From assembly GCA_007128995.1 (NCBI GenBank), contig SKWJ01000129.1, positions 1 to 16,733 on the forward strand: a stretch of DNA of 16,733 nucleotides. The letters run 5' to 3'. Origin of the DNA: Paracoccaceae bacterium (GTDB lineage: Bacteria; Pseudomonadota; Alphaproteobacteria; Rhodobacterales; Rhodobacteraceae). Below are positions 15,093-16,733 of the stretch, one piece after another. The position numbers and the translations under genes are program-made. Positions within the stretch are counted from its first letter, which is position 1. The number at the start of each line of letters is the position of its first letter. Under the pieces are notes generated by a model, which worked only from the letters and a program-made list of their open reading frames with translations, was not told the DNA's origin and did no database searches.

Positions 15093-16088
15093 TCAGTATC
15101 CACGCTCTGATTTCACCAGATTCAGCAATGGAGTATGCGCTTGCCACCTTTCGAGATTCGATTGAAAGAGGTTTATCACGCGGTCCTGCCACCCCTCGAT
15201 GTCGCTTGACGAATGCGGCGTGACGCGGACGTTCTCAAGGCTCCAGAACACGCTGTCCTCGGGCAGTGGTTCCTTCGCGAAGACGTCTAGGGTCGCGCCT
15301 GCGACATGCCCGCTCTTCAGTGCAAGCAGAAGAGCGTCCTCATCGACGATCCCTCCGCGCGCAACGTTGACAAGATGCACGCCCGGCTTCGTCGCGGCCA
15401 GTGCCTTGGCGTCGACCAGACCCCGCGTGGCCGGTGTCAATGGCAGGCAGACAGCCAGATGATCGGCCTGACCGAGCGCCCAGTGCAACTGGTCTGCGCC
15501 GACAATCTGCACTCCGTCTGCGCCTGCCCGCGGCGCGGAGCCGGTCTGGGAACGGACACCGATCACGTGCATTCCGACGGCACGCGCAAGCCGCGCGACA
15601 TGACCCCCTATGCTGCCGAAGCCGAGGATCACCACGGTTTGCTGCGCCACGCTGCGAGCTTCATGCTTCTTCCAGACCCGGTGTGCCTGCTGAAACTCAT
15701 ATGTGCGCGCGTGATGATTGAATCCGATCATCGCTGCGAGGACAAATTCTGCCATGATATCACCGTGAATCCCGGATGAATTTGTCACCGTGATCGCGCT
15801 GGGCCAGGGGCGCAGATGGTCGATCCCGGCACCGCCTGTATGAATCCACTCCAGACAACCACTCTCGAGCAGAGCTTCCCTTGGAAACGCGCCAGGACCG
15901 ATCTTGAAGGTGAGCGCCACTCTCGGCGCGTCTTGTTGCAGGGCGGCTTCAAGGTCAGCGTAGTTGTCGCATGTGATAAAGGTCATGCGCGGGAACTTTG
16001 GTGCCAGTGCCTTGGCGTATCGCTCTGCATCCCGATCAAGGATGAGCACACCGGCATTCGCCCTATCGGACATGTTCTCTGTCTTCAC
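15093..16088 (-). CDS. D-2-hydroxyacid dehydrogenase (NAD(P)-dependent)
   Basis: A 331-residue member of the D-isomer 2-hydroxyacid dehydrogenase family. The cofactor motif GFGSIG is at residues 156-161, and the catalytic Arg, Glu and His are R244 (NVARGG), E273 (FAKEPLP) and H292 (VTPHSS). It should reversibly oxidise a D-2-hydroxy acid to a 2-oxo acid, or reduce a 2-oxo acid or glyoxylate. R179 after strand 2 (GVRSQT) resembles the NADP-preferring glyoxylate/hydroxypyruvate reductases, which is suggestive only. The start used is a GTG preceded by GCGAGGT; an ATG five codons later (16073) is possible. It is the first gene of the operon with three DapA-family enzymes and could supply or remove the 2-oxo acid they handle. 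A promoter with the GTATAC site lies 30-70 bases upstream. Confidence 0.92.
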   Translation of the reverse strand: MKTENMSDRANAGVLILDRDAERYAKALAPKFPRMTFITCDNYADLEAALQQDAPRVALTFKIGPGAFPREALLESGCLEWIHTGGAGIDHLRPWPSAITVTNSSGIHGDIMAEFVLAAMIGFNHHARTYEFQQAHRVWKKHEARSVAQQTVVILGFGSIGGHVARLARAVGMHVIGVRSQTGSAPRAGADGVQIVGADQLHWALGQADHLAVCLPLTPATRGLVDAKALAATKPGVHLVNVARGGIVDEDALLLALKSGHVAGATLDVFAKEPLPEDSVFWSLENVRVTPHSSSDIEGWQDRVINLFQSNLERWQAHTPLLNLVKSERGY

Positions 16089-16117
16089 GGTGACCTCGCA
16101 GGAAACTCTTATTTAGT

Positions 16118-16156
16118 CGATTGTATACGATTATTTCGAAGTTGACGATTCGTCAA
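16118..16156 (-). promoter_or_regulatory. promoter region with GTATAC site and a 15-base palindrome for the dehydrogenase/DapA operon
   Basis: On the minus strand, TACAAT (16125-16120) stands 17 bases from TCGTCA (16148-16143), a possible -10/-35 pair. ATTGTATACGAT (plus strand, 16120-16131) overlaps the -10 and resembles the operators at 6328 and 7796. The perfect palindrome TTGACGA-T-TCGTCAA (16142-16156) covers the -35 side. The overlap suggests control by the GntR regulator through the first site and possibly by another factor through the second. Confidence 0.5.
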
Positions 16157-16733
16157 TGCTGCCCGCGAGATTTGTTCGGAGCTTCGATAATCCAGACATG
16201 GTGAGGGGGATCTGTCGCGTGTCATTGAGAATTGACCCATGTGCAACCTTGCTCCGGCTTGAACCGGCTGGGAGCATGTGGAGTGATCGACATGGGATTG
16301 CCGAAGGTGATCAGGACATGGGCGCTGCGACCCCCAGACCGGTTCGCAAGACTTCGGCAGACTACCGCATTGCGATTAATCCCCGGTTAATCATGCGTCC
16401 GGCTGTGTTCCGCAGGCCCATCGCTTTATCTGGGGGGTAGGGTAGCGCGTCACGCATCGTGTGCTTATGATATGGACTGTGGGTCCGTTCAGAATGTCGT
16501 CGGACCGAAGGAGACCACCGAATGCCCGGAAACGCAGCCATCGCGCCAGCGCGCCTGTCAGTCGCGCCGATGGAGGATCGGACTGATTCCGTAGCGACCT
16601 GAGGCAGGTAGGGCGTGCCGCTGTGCGATCCGTGTGCAGTGCGGGCCGACTTTATTCCATATACATTACAGATACTTAGCCTTGTTCGTCATCCAGTGGC
16701 CTCGGCGCGACTGGTTTCTTGCGGCGCGCCAGC
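16157..16733. other. intergenic region without a supported gene
   Basis: I see no convincing gene in these 577 bases. A plus-strand frame at 16156-16440 and a short one after an AAGGAGA at 16508-16513 (ATG at 16521, stop at 16602) lack any family feature. Small structures present are the inverted pair ACCCCCAGA (16330-16338) and TCTGGGGGGT (16429-16438), and the dyad GATTAA (16374-16379) with TTAATC (16387-16392). On the minus strand the last bases could encode the end of a gene entering from the right, but two frames fit equally well. Decayed mobile DNA at the cluster edge is possible but unproven. Confidence 0.4.

Noticed and set aside
16156..16440. Plus-strand 94-residue open frame in the right flank
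   Set aside because: No ribosome site, no family features, and it covers the small inverted repeats; treated as non-coding.
16676..16733. Possible 3' end of a minus-strand gene entering from the right
   Set aside because: Two frames both run open to a stop (one ending in PLDDEQG, the other in NKAKYL) over less than 60 bases, too little to decide.
1..16733. CRISPR arrays, tRNA or rRNA genes
   Set aside because: No regularly spaced repeats, and no tRNA-like or rRNA-like segments seen on reading both strands.

Overview
The window carries a catabolic gene cluster from a high-GC proteobacterium, most likely an alphaproteobacterium of the Rhodobacteraceae/Rhizobiales type. That placement is inferred from gene content, GC-rich codon use and tightly overlapping operons; no rRNA or other taxonomic marker is present. 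About 14 convincing genes fill bases 135 to 16088. The last 645 bases hold no gene I can support, and the first ~125 bases may hold a decayed insertion-sequence fragment.

Layout. (1) Bases 135-6302, minus strand: one compact operon read right to left, encoding a small [2Fe-2S] protein, an FAD/NAD(P) oxidoreductase with a C-terminal BFD-like [2Fe-2S] domain, a DapA-family lyase, a DAO-fold FAD dehydrogenase, a HemL-like class III aminotransferase and a short-chain dehydrogenase. (2) Bases 6393-7673, minus: a second, DadA-like FAD amino acid dehydrogenase. (3) Bases 7853-8611, plus: a GntR-family (FCD subgroup) regulator. (4) Bases 8684-9802, minus: an enolase-superfamily (mandelate racemase subgroup) enzyme. 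(5) Bases 9929-12183, plus: a TauE/SafE-type membrane protein, then an EamA-type transporter whose reading frame continues into a cupin domain. (6) Bases 12185-16088, minus: an operon of a D-2-hydroxyacid dehydrogenase and three tandem DapA-family enzymes.

How the parts may work together. The 2Fe-2S / FAD-BFD / DAO set resembles the three subunits of D-hydroxyproline dehydrogenase (LhpF, LhpE, LhpB) and of HcnABC, opine and related amine dehydrogenases. The DapA-family gene inside the same operon corresponds in position to the pyrroline-4-hydroxy-2-carboxylate deaminase (LhpC) of hydroxyproline catabolism. The usual partners, a proline-racemase-type 2-epimerase and a ketoglutarate-semialdehyde dehydrogenase, are absent from the window. 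In their place are an aminotransferase, an SDR, an acid-sugar-type dehydratase candidate, a D-2-hydroxyacid dehydrogenase and three more DapA paralogues. I infer a pathway that oxidises a D-amino, imino or N-alkyl amino acid (possibly hydroxylated) to 2-oxo acids, which DapA-family lyases then cleave or deaminate. The substrate cannot be named from sequence.

Regulation. A GTATAC-centred motif overlaps the likely -10 element of all four promoter regions: the 6302 operon, the 7673/7853 divergent region, the enolase/TauE divergent region and the 16088 operon. Two of the sites are an identical 12-mer, ATTGTATACATG. The embedded GntR regulator is the obvious candidate to bind them, which would make the window one locally controlled regulon.
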